From contig JAOULM010000010.1 in NCBI GenBank assembly GCA_029882015.1, forward strand, positions 1 through 21,501: a stretch of 21,501 nucleotides of DNA, written 5' to 3'. The DNA comes from Candidatus Nomurabacteria bacterium. Lineage in GTDB: Bacteria > Patescibacteriota > Minisyncoccia > Phycocordibacterales > UBA1006. A program made the translations under genes and the position numbers. Positions 7,038-13,416 of the stretch are shown piece by piece (positions within the stretch are counted from its first letter, which is position 1; the number at the start of each line of letters is the position of its first letter). The notes beneath the pieces were generated by a model. The model was not told the DNA's origin, ran no database searches, and was given only the letters and a program-made list of their open reading frames with translations.

Positions 7038-7082
7038 GTTTTTAATTATTTTCTTTTTTCTTGGCAAAAAAGAAACAAAAAC
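7038..7082. repeat. AT-rich hairpin
   Basis: TTCTTTTTT (7051-7059) pairs with AAAAAAGAA (7066-7074) over a 6-nt loop; outer GTTTTT (7038-7043) pairs with AAAAAC (7077-7082). It directly follows GTCAT unit 2. Confidence 0.5.
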
Positions 7083-7105
7083 CCAAGGCCTGTATCTCAC
7101 TCTCT

Positions 7106-7201
7106 CAGAATTTCTAAAACTACACTCGTTATTTTTCAGGGGGCACTACGTTAGCCTTCTGAAAAATCCCTGTGGGACACTCATTACGTTTTTAAATTCT
7201 G
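7106..7201. repeat. 96-bp imperfect inverted repeat
   Basis: The outer arms CAGAATTT...AAAAC (7106-7120) and GTTTTTAAATTCTG (7188-7201) pair with a one-base bulge. Inner TTTTTCAG (7132-7139) pairs with CTGAAAAA (7159-7166). Between them ACACTCGTTA and ACACTCATTA occur as direct copies. The structure suggests a non-autonomous mobile or structural repeat. Confidence 0.5.
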
Positions 7202-7246
7202 GTTCGTTCGATAGGGGCCGGTAGACGCTTTGGATTTAGTAATTTT

Positions 7247-7762
7247 TTACAAATTTAATTCTTTTAAGATATTTTTTGTGGTTTTTTGTGAAGAATCGTT
7301 GCTTGATATTTCTACAAAATTCAGTAACTTTTCTGATATTTTGGCGCTTGATTCAATAATGAATTGTTGTTCATCTTGTTTTTTTCCAAAATGGTTATTC
7401 GTTCGTGTAAGTAATCTTTCCTTGAGAATGCTTTTATCCACTGAGAGTAAGAATTTTTTATCAAAAACTTGAGATACATCATAAAGATTTTCTACTATTC
7501 CTCCGACAAAAACATTCTTGTCTTCTCGGATACAAGATAGTAGTATCTTGAGTTTCTCTACATCACAATACCAACCATGATGTTGTAGCCAGTCATAATC
7601 CTTTCCTTGTAACCCGTATTCTGTAAATTCTTCCGTTTCTTTATTTTTCCATCGACATAATCCAGTTGCATCAAGATCGATGACAACAAAGCCGTATTTT
7701 TGTAACTCAGCCAAGACAGAAGTTTTACCTGTTCCAGCCACCCCTGTGATAAATATTTTAAT
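7247..7762 (-). CDS. Small P-loop kinase (NMP/shikimate-kinase-like), apparent non-ATG start
   Basis: A 171-residue protein if read from an ATT codon at 7762-7760. The Walker A motif is GVAGTGKTS, preceded by the hydrophobic first strand KIFIT. The only conventional start, GTG at 7741, falls inside Walker A and would remove its first Gly and that strand, so it is unlikely. There is no ATG, GTG or TTG between the upstream in-frame TAA and Walker A. Downstream come an acidic strand end VVIDLDATG, a strand NVFVGGI, and a basic LID-like helix with LKERLLTRTNNHFGK, which fit small nucleoside-monophosphate or shikimate-type kinases; substrate unknown. It ends beside the repeat block. Either a rare ATT start is used or the start codon is lost. 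Confidence 0.7.
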   Translation of the reverse strand: MKIFITGVAGTGKTSVLAELQKYGFVVIDLDATGLCRWKNKETEEFTEYGLQGKDYDWLQHHGWYCDVEKLKILLSCIREDKNVFVGGIVENLYDVSQVFDKKFLLSVDKSILKERLLTRTNNHFGKKQDEQQFIIESSAKISEKLLNFVEISSNDSSQKTTKNILKELNL

Positions 7763-7893
7763 ATATGATAGTTTAGATGATTTTTATATTAAAGGAAAGA
7801 GTAAAAATTTTTCGACCATGATATTGCTCAATTAATTACCTATAAATAAATGTTGAGATTCAGACTTTTACACACCGAATCAATCACGTTCAT

Positions 7894-7902
7894 TGTTATA
7901 CT
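7894..7902 (+). promoter_or_regulatory. Extended -10 promoter of the 7911 gene
   Basis: TG-T-TATACT ends 8 nt before the ATG; no -35 is seen at the normal spacing. Confidence 0.55.
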
Positions 7903-7910
7903 AATAACAT

Positions 7911-9689
7911 ATGACAACGCCAGAACTTATAGAATATATTACAAAAGAAAAATCAGCAGGGAAATCACAACAGGTTATTACTGATGTGCTAAAAGCAAAC
8001 GGGTGGCTAGAAAAAGACATCCAAGAAGGCTTTGCAAAAATAAACACACCACCAGTTGTTGATCTTTCTGCACAAGCCAAAAAGCCAAATTATTCCCAGC
8101 CCGTTGTCGCAAAAACAGATGCGCATGTATCATCTGGGGCTATCAAACATGATTCTGGAATACAGAAAAATCCAACAGATAATTCTGCTAATATAATAAA
8201 AAAGCCAATCATACAACACCCAGCTAATCAGCAGGCTCAGGCAAACATCAAGGCAAATCCAGCTATGGACACACACCCAGCAAAACCTTTCGTTGCTCCA
8301 GAAATAAAACCAATGCAACCTATGGTTGCAAGTAACCCCTTGCAGACAAAACCCAATATAGAAAAAACACAAATGACTCAACCGGAGACAGTTCGCCCTA
8401 AACCTTTTTCTGCGCACCCACAGGTTCAGCCAAGTCTTTCGGATATTAGTTCTCCTGCTCAGATGCAAAAGCCAGCACCAAGCCAACCAGCTCAGCCGGC
8501 AACACAGCCCTTGGTAAAATACGACATGCCTGTTGGCGACATACAAAAACAAGCCCCTGTTTCTGCTCCTGATATGAATATCAAAAAACCAGAAACACAG
8601 GAGTCTCCTTTGGCAAAAGAAGTTTCAAAAATAACAAATGACATTCACCAACAGCCAACCGCTGATAAAAAACCACTTTTTCCAGCGCAACCTATTACAA
8701 CGCACGTACAACAACCAGTCATAAAAACAGCACCAATAGTAACCTCTCCAAAACCATTTCAACCTAAGCCTGCTGTAGCAAATCAACCGCTTCAAAAAGA
8801 AATGCAAAAGATTTATGCAGCAGACACCTCTAAGTCATCCAAGATGAAAAAATCAAACGGTGGATTTTTCGGAAAGCTAATAAAATTTTTGTTCATCATT
8901 ATTTTACTTGCAGCCGCCTATCTGGTTGGGGCTTGGCAAAATAATTTCTCGGCAACCCCTAGATTACAACCAATATTTGAATTTCTGCCAGACTTTCCGC
9001 TAACGGGTGATCAATCACCCGTTTCTGGTATAGACTCCAAAGAATTTACATACGGAGATTTAACATCTGTGTCAGAAATTTTTACCAAATCAGAGCAGGC
9101 GATAGCTAATGTGTCATCATATTCATTTAGCGGTTTTATAAAGACACTGTCTCTTCAGAATCAAGAAACATCAGGTCAGGCTGAAATTTCTGGAAGTTAC
9201 ACAAAAAATCCCGCCACTTCTGAAATAATAATTACAGATTCAATTACGGGAAATGGGGCTTCGTCGCGACAGGTTGATGGTATTTTTTATGTTGAATTAC
9301 CAGATGAAAGTTGGGTAGAAGGTGAAAATATGGACGAGGGCGAAAACCTGTTTAATAATGGTGGGTATGCTGAGTTTGCACCAGAGTTTGATTTTATTGG
9401 AATCGAAAAAGACAGCGGTTTATCTTATTATCATTTGCGAGCACAATCTCCATTATCAGATTTGGCTATAGAAAAGTTTAGTCAAATTCCAGAAATTGCA
9501 ACAGTGGCACCAGACTATCAGATGATAGTAGACGTATGGATTGATGTAGAAACCTATTTACCTGGTAAATATTCTCTATATGAAATTATTCCACAGGAAA
9601 CATCAACAGAGATGAATATATCTTATTTTGATTTTAACGAAGTTCTACCAATCATAGCTCCAGAGAATATAATATCTCTTCCTAATTAA
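7911..9689 (+). CDS. Membrane-anchored protein with disordered Pro/Gln-rich cytoplasmic segment and lipoprotein-like outer domain
   Basis: A 592-residue protein in four parts. Residues 1-45 are a small helical domain (MTTPELIEYITKEKSAGKSQ...ANGWLEKDIQEGFAKI) of a kind often found at the N-terminus of Parcubacteria membrane proteins. Residues ~50-310 are low-complexity, rich in Pro, Gln, Lys and Ala, and probably disordered. Residues ~322-343 form one transmembrane helix (FLFIIILLAAAYLVGAW) after a basic run, giving an N-in orientation. Residues ~370-592 form a soluble extracellular domain with repeated beta-strands (YSFSGFIKTLSLQN, GQAEISGSYTK, VDGIFYVELPDESW); this resembles the LolA/LppX-type lipoprotein fold by pattern, but I cannot test that. 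It is monocistronic with a leaderless-type promoter. Function is unknown. Confidence 0.8.
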   Translation: MTTPELIEYITKEKSAGKSQQVITDVLKANGWLEKDIQEGFAKINTPPVVDLSAQAKKPNYSQPVVAKTDAHVSSGAIKHDSGIQKNPTDNSANIIKKPIIQHPANQQAQANIKANPAMDTHPAKPFVAPEIKPMQPMVASNPLQTKPNIEKTQMTQPETVRPKPFSAHPQVQPSLSDISSPAQMQKPAPSQPAQPATQPLVKYDMPVGDIQKQAPVSAPDMNIKKPETQESPLAKEVSKITNDIHQQPTADKKPLFPAQPITTHVQQPVIKTAPIVTSPKPFQPKPAVANQPLQKEMQKIYAADTSKSSKMKKSNGGFFGKLIKFLFIIILLAAAYLVGAWQNNFSATPRLQPIFEFLPDFPLTGDQSPVSGIDSKEFTYGDLTSVSEIFTKSEQAIANVSSYSFSGFIKTLSLQNQETSGQAEISGSYTKNPATSEIIITDSITGNGASSRQVDGIFYVELPDESWVEGENMDEGENLFNNGGYAEFAPEFDFIGIEKDSGLSYYHLRAQSPLSDLAIEKFSQIPEIATVAPDYQMIVDVWIDVETYLPGKYSLYEIIPQETSTEMNISYFDFNEVLPIIAPENIISLPN

Positions 9690-9701
9690 TCAAAATAAAA
9701 C

Positions 9702-9730
9702 TTGAATAAAACGCTGTTTTGTTGTATTCT
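9702..9730 (+). promoter_or_regulatory. Putative promoter of tRNA-His
   Basis: -35 TTGAAT (9702-9707), exact 17-bp spacer, -10 TATTCT (9725-9730). The predicted start near 9737 leaves about 36 nt of 5' leader for RNase P to remove. Confidence 0.4.
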
Positions 9731-9772
9731 TGTGCAGTATTACCTTGATTTTTATATGGTAATTCACGACAT

Positions 9773-9845
9773 GGTGGCTATGGTATAACGGTTATTACTC
9801 CGGTTTGTGGTACCGGCAATTCGGGTTCGATTCCCGATAGTCACC
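9773..9845 (+). tRNA. tRNA-His (anticodon GTG)
   Basis: Full cloverleaf. The acceptor stem GTGGCTA (9774-9780) pairs with TAGTCAC (9838-9844); an extra G at 9773 faces discriminator C at 9845, the G-1:C73 pair typical of tRNA-His. The anticodon stem is CCGGT/ACCGG with loop TTGTGGT, anticodon GTG at 9807-9809. The T arm contains GGTTCGATTCC. CCA is not encoded (CAAA follows), so it must be added by the CCA-adding enzyme. Confidence 0.95.
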
Positions 9846-9848
9846 CAA

Positions 9849-9889
9849 AAATAAAAATAATCCAGCTTTATGCTGGGTTATTTTTATTT
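9849..9889. terminator. Bidirectional terminator between tRNA-His and the convergent gene
   Basis: An 18-bp near-perfect inverted repeat (one G-T pair) with core CCAGC-TTTAT-GCTGG and A-rich/T-rich arms. It can end the tRNA transcript on the plus strand and the 9888-10826 gene on the minus strand, whose stop codon it overlaps. Confidence 0.85.
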
Positions 9890-10826
9890 ACTCTTCATTT
9901 TCAAGATGGGCGGGAGAATCTGGTTTGCAACAAGTTGTTTCAATATCTTTGACAATGACAGTATCATGAAACCCTAATTCATGATTTGCATTTAATCGTG
10001 ATGTGGGCCCGAAATATCCTGTGCCTTTTGTGATTCCCCATGGGGCCAAGATTTGTTTGCTGTATAGCTCTTGCCAGCTCACCAACGCATTAAAAGTAAG
10101 AGTTCCAAAAATTCCATCCACAGGCATAGTGTTAAATCCATGAAGTTTTAGATACGCCTGCAACAATGAGACACTGTGGCTGTCATCGTCTATGTCACCA
10201 AGAGATAAATATTTTTTAAAATAGGGGGAGGAATCAGGATATACATTTGCTGTGTGTGGACCTTGATGGGTTTCACTTTCCGAAGGGTGTTCTGCCACAA
10301 ACTGACTTAAAAATAAAGCATCAATAGTTTCTTGATTACACAAAATTAAATTACTATCTGGGGCATACCGTGGACAATTTTGTGGCCCTGTATTTACACC
10401 AACACCTTTGCCACCAGCACTCTCGGATACTTCTGCCGCTGGATCGATTTCTTCGTTGTCATTTGCATTACCACACCCAGGATCAGCAAGATCAATCAAC
10501 CCATCACCATCATTATCAATTCCATCACTACATTGTTTTAATTTTGGATCTGTTTCTTTGTTGTCATTGTCGTTATCACATCCAGGGTCAGCCAAATCAA
10601 TCAATCCATCTCCATCATTGTCGATTTCATCCTCACACTGGTGTAACTTCCCATCGTCGTGTTTTGCGTCAACCTTTTCACATTCAACTTGAAAATTAGT
10701 ACAGTTAAAATCTACTGGTGTTTTTATTGTAAAAAATATAACACCAAAAATAATGAATATAACAAAGCCAATGAGTATGTTTTTGAAAGAAAATATTCCA
10801 GAATTAAGAAATTTATTAATATGCAT
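9888..10826 (-). CDS. Membrane-anchored protein with two Cys/IDNDGDG calcium-type repeats and a peptidoglycan-binding domain
   Basis: A 312-residue protein. A basic/polar start is followed by a transmembrane or signal segment at about 15-35 (FKNILIGFVIFIIFGVIFF). Two 35-residue repeats begin at Cys64 and Cys99, each with IDNDGDGLIDLADPGC and then N-D-N-x-E-x-D-P. The D-x-D-x-D-G pattern resembles thrombospondin type 3 or dockerin-like Ca2+ loops, and the two Cys per repeat may form a disulfide. Residues ~208-283 match a PG_binding_1 domain (SVSLLQAYLKLHGF, VDGIFGTLTFNALVSWQ, TGYFGPTSRLNAN). Expected location is outside the membrane, bound to the wall. It is divergent from pilM across a 71-bp intergenic region. 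A role in wall anchoring is inferred. Confidence 0.85.
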   Translation of the reverse strand: MHINKFLNSGIFSFKNILIGFVIFIIFGVIFFTIKTPVDFNCTNFQVECEKVDAKHDDGKLHQCEDEIDNDGDGLIDLADPGCDNDNDNKETDPKLKQCSDGIDNDGDGLIDLADPGCGNANDNEEIDPAAEVSESAGGKGVGVNTGPQNCPRYAPDSNLILCNQETIDALFLSQFVAEHPSESETHQGPHTANVYPDSSPYFKKYLSLGDIDDDSHSVSLLQAYLKLHGFNTMPVDGIFGTLTFNALVSWQELYSKQILAPWGITKGTGYFGPTSRLNANHELGFHDTVIVKDIETTCCKPDSPAHLENEE

Positions 10827-10840
10827 AAAAGACTATTAAA

Positions 10841-10849
10841 AGTATACCA
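10841..10849 (-). promoter_or_regulatory. Extended -10 promoter of the peptidoglycan-binding protein gene
   Basis: On the minus strand TG-G-TATACT ends 14 nt before the ATG at 10826, giving a leader of about 7 nt. It is back to back with the pilM promoter 35 bp away. Confidence 0.5.
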
Positions 10850-10883
10850 CCTATTTACAAGAGAGGGATAATAATTTTTGATG

Positions 10884-10889
10884 TATAAT
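10884..10889 (+). promoter_or_regulatory. -10 element of the pilM transcript
   Basis: Consensus TATAAT directly preceded by TG, ending 8 nt before the pilM ATG. A leaderless or near-leaderless start is predicted. A second, out-of-frame ATG lies 5 nt upstream of the pilM start. Confidence 0.5.
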
Positions 10890-10897
10890 AATATGAC

Positions 10898-11953
10898 ATG
10901 GCAACGTTTCTTAAAAAATATTTTCCACCGCCAGAGCTGATGCTCATGCCAGCTATCGGTTTGGATATTTCTGATTCCAGTATTAAATACGCAGAAATTG
11001 TACATTCCCATAAAAAAAATGTACTGAAACAATTTGGTAAAAAATCATTACCTCAAAATGCAATAACTCAGGGGGCTATAACCAGCAAATTTGAAGTCGA
11101 AAAAGTTTTGCATGAAATTCAAGCCTTAACCAAGCGTGATTTTGTACGTGTCGCATTACCAGAAGACCAAATTCATCTTTTTGATCTGCGAATACCAAAA
11201 GTATCTTCCAAGGAAATAGAACAAGCAATCTTTTTTCAAATAGAAGAACATATCCCAATTCCAAAAAACAACCTTGTCTTTGATTACAATCTTATTGCGG
11301 AAGAAAAAAATGTATACCACATACAGGTTCATGCAATTATGGCATCGGTTGTTGACCAATATCTAGAAGTGATAACAAAAGCAGGTTTTGCTGTGCTCAG
11401 TTTCGAGCTGGGCCCCCAAGCCATGACCAGAACACTGTTCGACCAAAATAGCCACAATCAATCTGTATTGGTTGATATCGGAGCCGTGCATACAACTATC
11501 TCTGTTGTTTACGATAATAATGTTATTTTTGCTTCTAATGTAGGCTTTGGGGGAAATATTCTAACGCAAGAGATTGCAAATATATCTGGAAAATCCACAG
11601 AAGAAGCTGAACAGTTGAAACAAAAACAAGGTCTAGGTTCTGATTCAGAATACATCTCTGTGCTAGAACAACACGTCAATCAATTGGCCATGGATATTGT
11701 CAAACACCAACAATACTGCGTCGATCACCGTGGTTTCCCTGCTGGTGAACATCAAATTGTTTTGATTGGTGGCGGAGCTTATTTACCAGGATTAGCAGAA
11801 TATTTGGGTGGGCAATTAGGTCTGTCTGTTAACCGAGGAAGGTTTTTTGATGGTAATCTGCAAAAAATAAATTTTGGAGAAGATACACTGGAGCAGCCAC
11901 TAACATACGTTACAGCAATAGGGCTTGCCTTGGCACAATTTGACCATGATTGA
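10898..11953 (+). CDS. pilM: Type IV pilus assembly protein PilM
   Basis: A 351-residue cytoplasmic actin-fold protein that recruits the N-terminus of PilN and links the inner-membrane platform to the motor. It has the phosphate-1 motif AIGLDISDSSIKYAE (residues 19-33), the phosphate-2 motif VLVDIGAVHTTISVV (about 190-204) and the adenosine motif IVLIGGGAYLPGL (about 287-298). The middle LRIPKVSSKEIEQAIFFQIEEHIPI is a typical PilM segment. Length fits the family (~350). It is the first gene of the pilMNO unit; its last 8 bp overlap pilN. Confidence 0.93.
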   Translation: MATFLKKYFPPPELMLMPAIGLDISDSSIKYAEIVHSHKKNVLKQFGKKSLPQNAITQGAITSKFEVEKVLHEIQALTKRDFVRVALPEDQIHLFDLRIPKVSSKEIEQAIFFQIEEHIPIPKNNLVFDYNLIAEEKNVYHIQVHAIMASVVDQYLEVITKAGFAVLSFELGPQAMTRTLFDQNSHNQSVLVDIGAVHTTISVVYDNNVIFASNVGFGGNILTQEIANISGKSTEEAEQLKQKQGLGSDSEYISVLEQHVNQLAMDIVKHQQYCVDHRGFPAGEHQIVLIGGGAYLPGLAEYLGGQLGLSVNRGRFFDGNLQKINFGEDTLEQPLTYVTAIGLALAQFDHD

Positions 11954-12536
11954 TTTAAACAAAAATGAAAACAAGAAAAAAATTCGCGCAGAATATTTCC
12001 TGCGCGCTGTGACTCTTGTCTTGCGTGGTGGGGCAACGGTGTTTTTTGTGGGGATTATTTTACTTGCCCCTGTTTATGTGACAACGAGATTAAAAGGAAA
12101 AGAGCAGGTAGACCGAGTAAGAGAGATATATCAAAATAGCTCTTTCCAAGAAACTCTAGCGTTGAATGAGTCTTTGCGGGAAACAAATACGCGATTAAAA
12201 TTATTTGAAAAAGACCGCTCTGATGCCGTATCCAAAAATATTTTTGAACCTCTGTTTAGCATTTTTGGTTCTTTTGATACCTCTATAGATATATCTGAAA
12301 TTCTTTTCGAAGAAAACCAAGAATCAGATCGAGGTAAAAAAACAGAAAAAGGACAAATCAATGTTACGATAAAAGGTAGGGCTGATACACGTGAAAATCT
12401 TATTGCATTTTCTGACGAGCTGAAAACATTGCCATTTTTTTCTGACTTTAGAATTCCAGTTTCTCTTCTTGCAAAGACCCATGATATTGATTTTACGTTT
12501 TCTACAAAAACCCCGGGTATTAGTATTTTTGAATAA
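11946..12536 (+). CDS. pilN: Type IV pilus assembly protein PilN-like
   Basis: A 196-residue bitopic membrane protein. The cytoplasmic N-terminus MIDLNKNENKKKIR fits the short conserved PilN peptide (usually IN-L-L-P) that binds the PilM groove. A single transmembrane helix lies at about 24-47, followed by a coiled-coil-prone stretch (~55-95) and a small ferredoxin-like beta domain (INVTIKGRADTRENLIAFSDEL). The ATG at 11946 is preferred over an in-frame TTG at 11925 deep inside pilM. It overlaps pilM by 8 bp, indicating translational coupling. Assignment rests on topology, size and gene order; sequence conservation is modest. Confidence 0.78.
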   Translation: MIDLNKNENKKKIRAEYFLRAVTLVLRGGATVFFVGIILLAPVYVTTRLKGKEQVDRVREIYQNSSFQETLALNESLRETNTRLKLFEKDRSDAVSKNIFEPLFSIFGSFDTSIDISEILFEENQESDRGKKTEKGQINVTIKGRADTRENLIAFSDELKTLPFFSDFRIPVSLLAKTHDIDFTFSTKTPGISIFE

Positions 12537-12538
12537 TT

Positions 12539-13054
12539 ATGTTGCCGTTTCCGAAAACAAAAGTAAATCTGGTCATTACAGGAATAATATTTATCCTGAT
12601 GGTTGTTGGGTATGCAGGGGTATTTTTATTTATTAAAAAAAACACCATAAAAGCATCCGGTGATTTATCTCAAGCAGAAGCCCAGCTGGAAACAGTACGA
12701 ATAGTTAGTGGTCAAAAACGTATCGCCATGGAAACAGCTAATGATCAAGAAGCAATTAAAAAATATATCTTAACCGAAGAAACGTTACCTAGTTTTTTTA
12801 CGCTCTTGGAAAGGCAAGCTCAGCAGATTGGTGTTTATGCAGAAATAGTTACGGTGGATTCAAATGGGGGGCTGTTTATTGATCTAGAGGTCGATGGCTC
12901 GGCGGATCAGGTGTATCATTATTTACAGCTACTGGAAACAGTACCTGTGCCAATTGTTGTGACTCGCGTGTCAATTACAAAAGGGAGAAACAGCGAAGAA
13001 ATTTCTTGGCATGGGATATTCCGAGTCCAGATTGTTGGCTTTACCAAATCATAA
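12539..13054 (+). CDS. pilO: Type IV pilus assembly protein PilO-like
   Basis: A 171-residue bitopic protein: short cytoplasmic N-terminus, transmembrane helix at about 11-32 (VITGIIFILMVVGYAGVFLFI), coiled-coil region with SQAEAQLETVR, and a C-terminal domain with EETLPSFFTLLERQAQQIGVYAE and LEVDGSADQVYHYLQLLETVPVPIVVTRVSI. The last pattern (helix, then L-E..P..V) is typical of PilO, which pairs with PilN in the periplasmic or extracytoplasmic alignment complex. It lies 2 bp after pilN without a Shine-Dalgarno sequence. Confidence 0.82.
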   Translation: MLPFPKTKVNLVITGIIFILMVVGYAGVFLFIKKNTIKASGDLSQAEAQLETVRIVSGQKRIAMETANDQEAIKKYILTEETLPSFFTLLERQAQQIGVYAEIVTVDSNGGLFIDLEVDGSADQVYHYLQLLETVPVPIVVTRVSITKGRNSEEISWHGIFRVQIVGFTKS

Positions 13055-13057
13055 TAT

Positions 13058-13366
13058 ATGAAAATATCTCTTTTTTCTAAAAATAAAAAAAACAAAAAGC
13101 TGTCAAAATCGTCAGATTTTTTCAAGTTCAGTCACTGGTATTTGTTGTTATTAGGTTTTGGAATAGCAATGTTCGTTATGGTTTTTGCAAATAGTTATTT
13201 ATTTTTGCAAATAAAGAACGAGAATATTTTTTCTGACCAATCAACAAACCCGTCTACGGTAGTTATCTTGAAGAGCAAAGAGTTGCAGGAAACCTCTTTG
13301 AAATTTGATGACCGGTTAATAAAACATAATAATCTGTTTGAGTTAATACCAAATACGTCTTTGTAG
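13058..13366 (+). CDS. Small single-pass membrane protein in the PilP position
   Basis: A 102-residue protein starting 3 bp after pilO. It has a strongly basic N-terminus (KNKKNKKLSK), one transmembrane helix at about 28-50 (WYLLLLGFGIAMFVMVFANSYLF), and a short polar outer part of about 50 residues. It has neither a lipobox nor the PilP beta domain, so it is not a recognisable PilP; that would be pointless in a cell without a secretin. The topology copies the first third of PilN and PilO. It may be an extra platform subunit. Function unknown. Confidence 0.7.
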   Translation: MKISLFSKNKKNKKLSKSSDFFKFSHWYLLLLGFGIAMFVMVFANSYLFLQIKNENIFSDQSTNPSTVVILKSKELQETSLKFDDRLIKHNNLFELIPNTSL

Positions 13367-13399
13367 ACAAGATTCTAACTACTGGTTGATATTATTGAG

Positions 13400-13408
13400 T
13401 GGTATAGT
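13400..13408 (+). promoter_or_regulatory. Extended -10 promoter of pilB
   Basis: TG-G-TATAGT ends 8 nt before the pilB ATG. No terminator is visible after the preceding gene, so pilB may be read from both promoters. Confidence 0.5.
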
Positions 13409-13416
13409 AGTAATAT

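Larger units (their letters stand above)
6784..7246. other. Gene-free segment packed with hairpin repeats
   Basis: 463 bp without a supported gene. In order it holds the rplS terminator, then five consecutive palindromic units of differing sequence, then about 40 bp of plain sequence down to the stop of the minus-strand kinase. A plus-strand reading frame of 133 codons crosses the repeats but is judged spurious. Confidence 0.75.

Noticed and set aside
6823..7224. Plus-strand reading frame of 133 codons after rplS
   Set aside because: It lies wholly across palindromic repeats; its NVIPAQAGIL stretch is the usual translation of the CCCGCGCAGGCGGG repeat, a well-known false gene.
10370..10699. 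Plus-strand His-rich frame of 109 codons
   Set aside because: It is the antisense of the IDNDGDG repeats, which explains its repeated His-rich pattern.
11925..11945. TTG start for pilN 21 bp upstream
   Set aside because: Deep overlap with pilM, and the ATG at 11946 gives the expected N-terminal MIDLN peptide.
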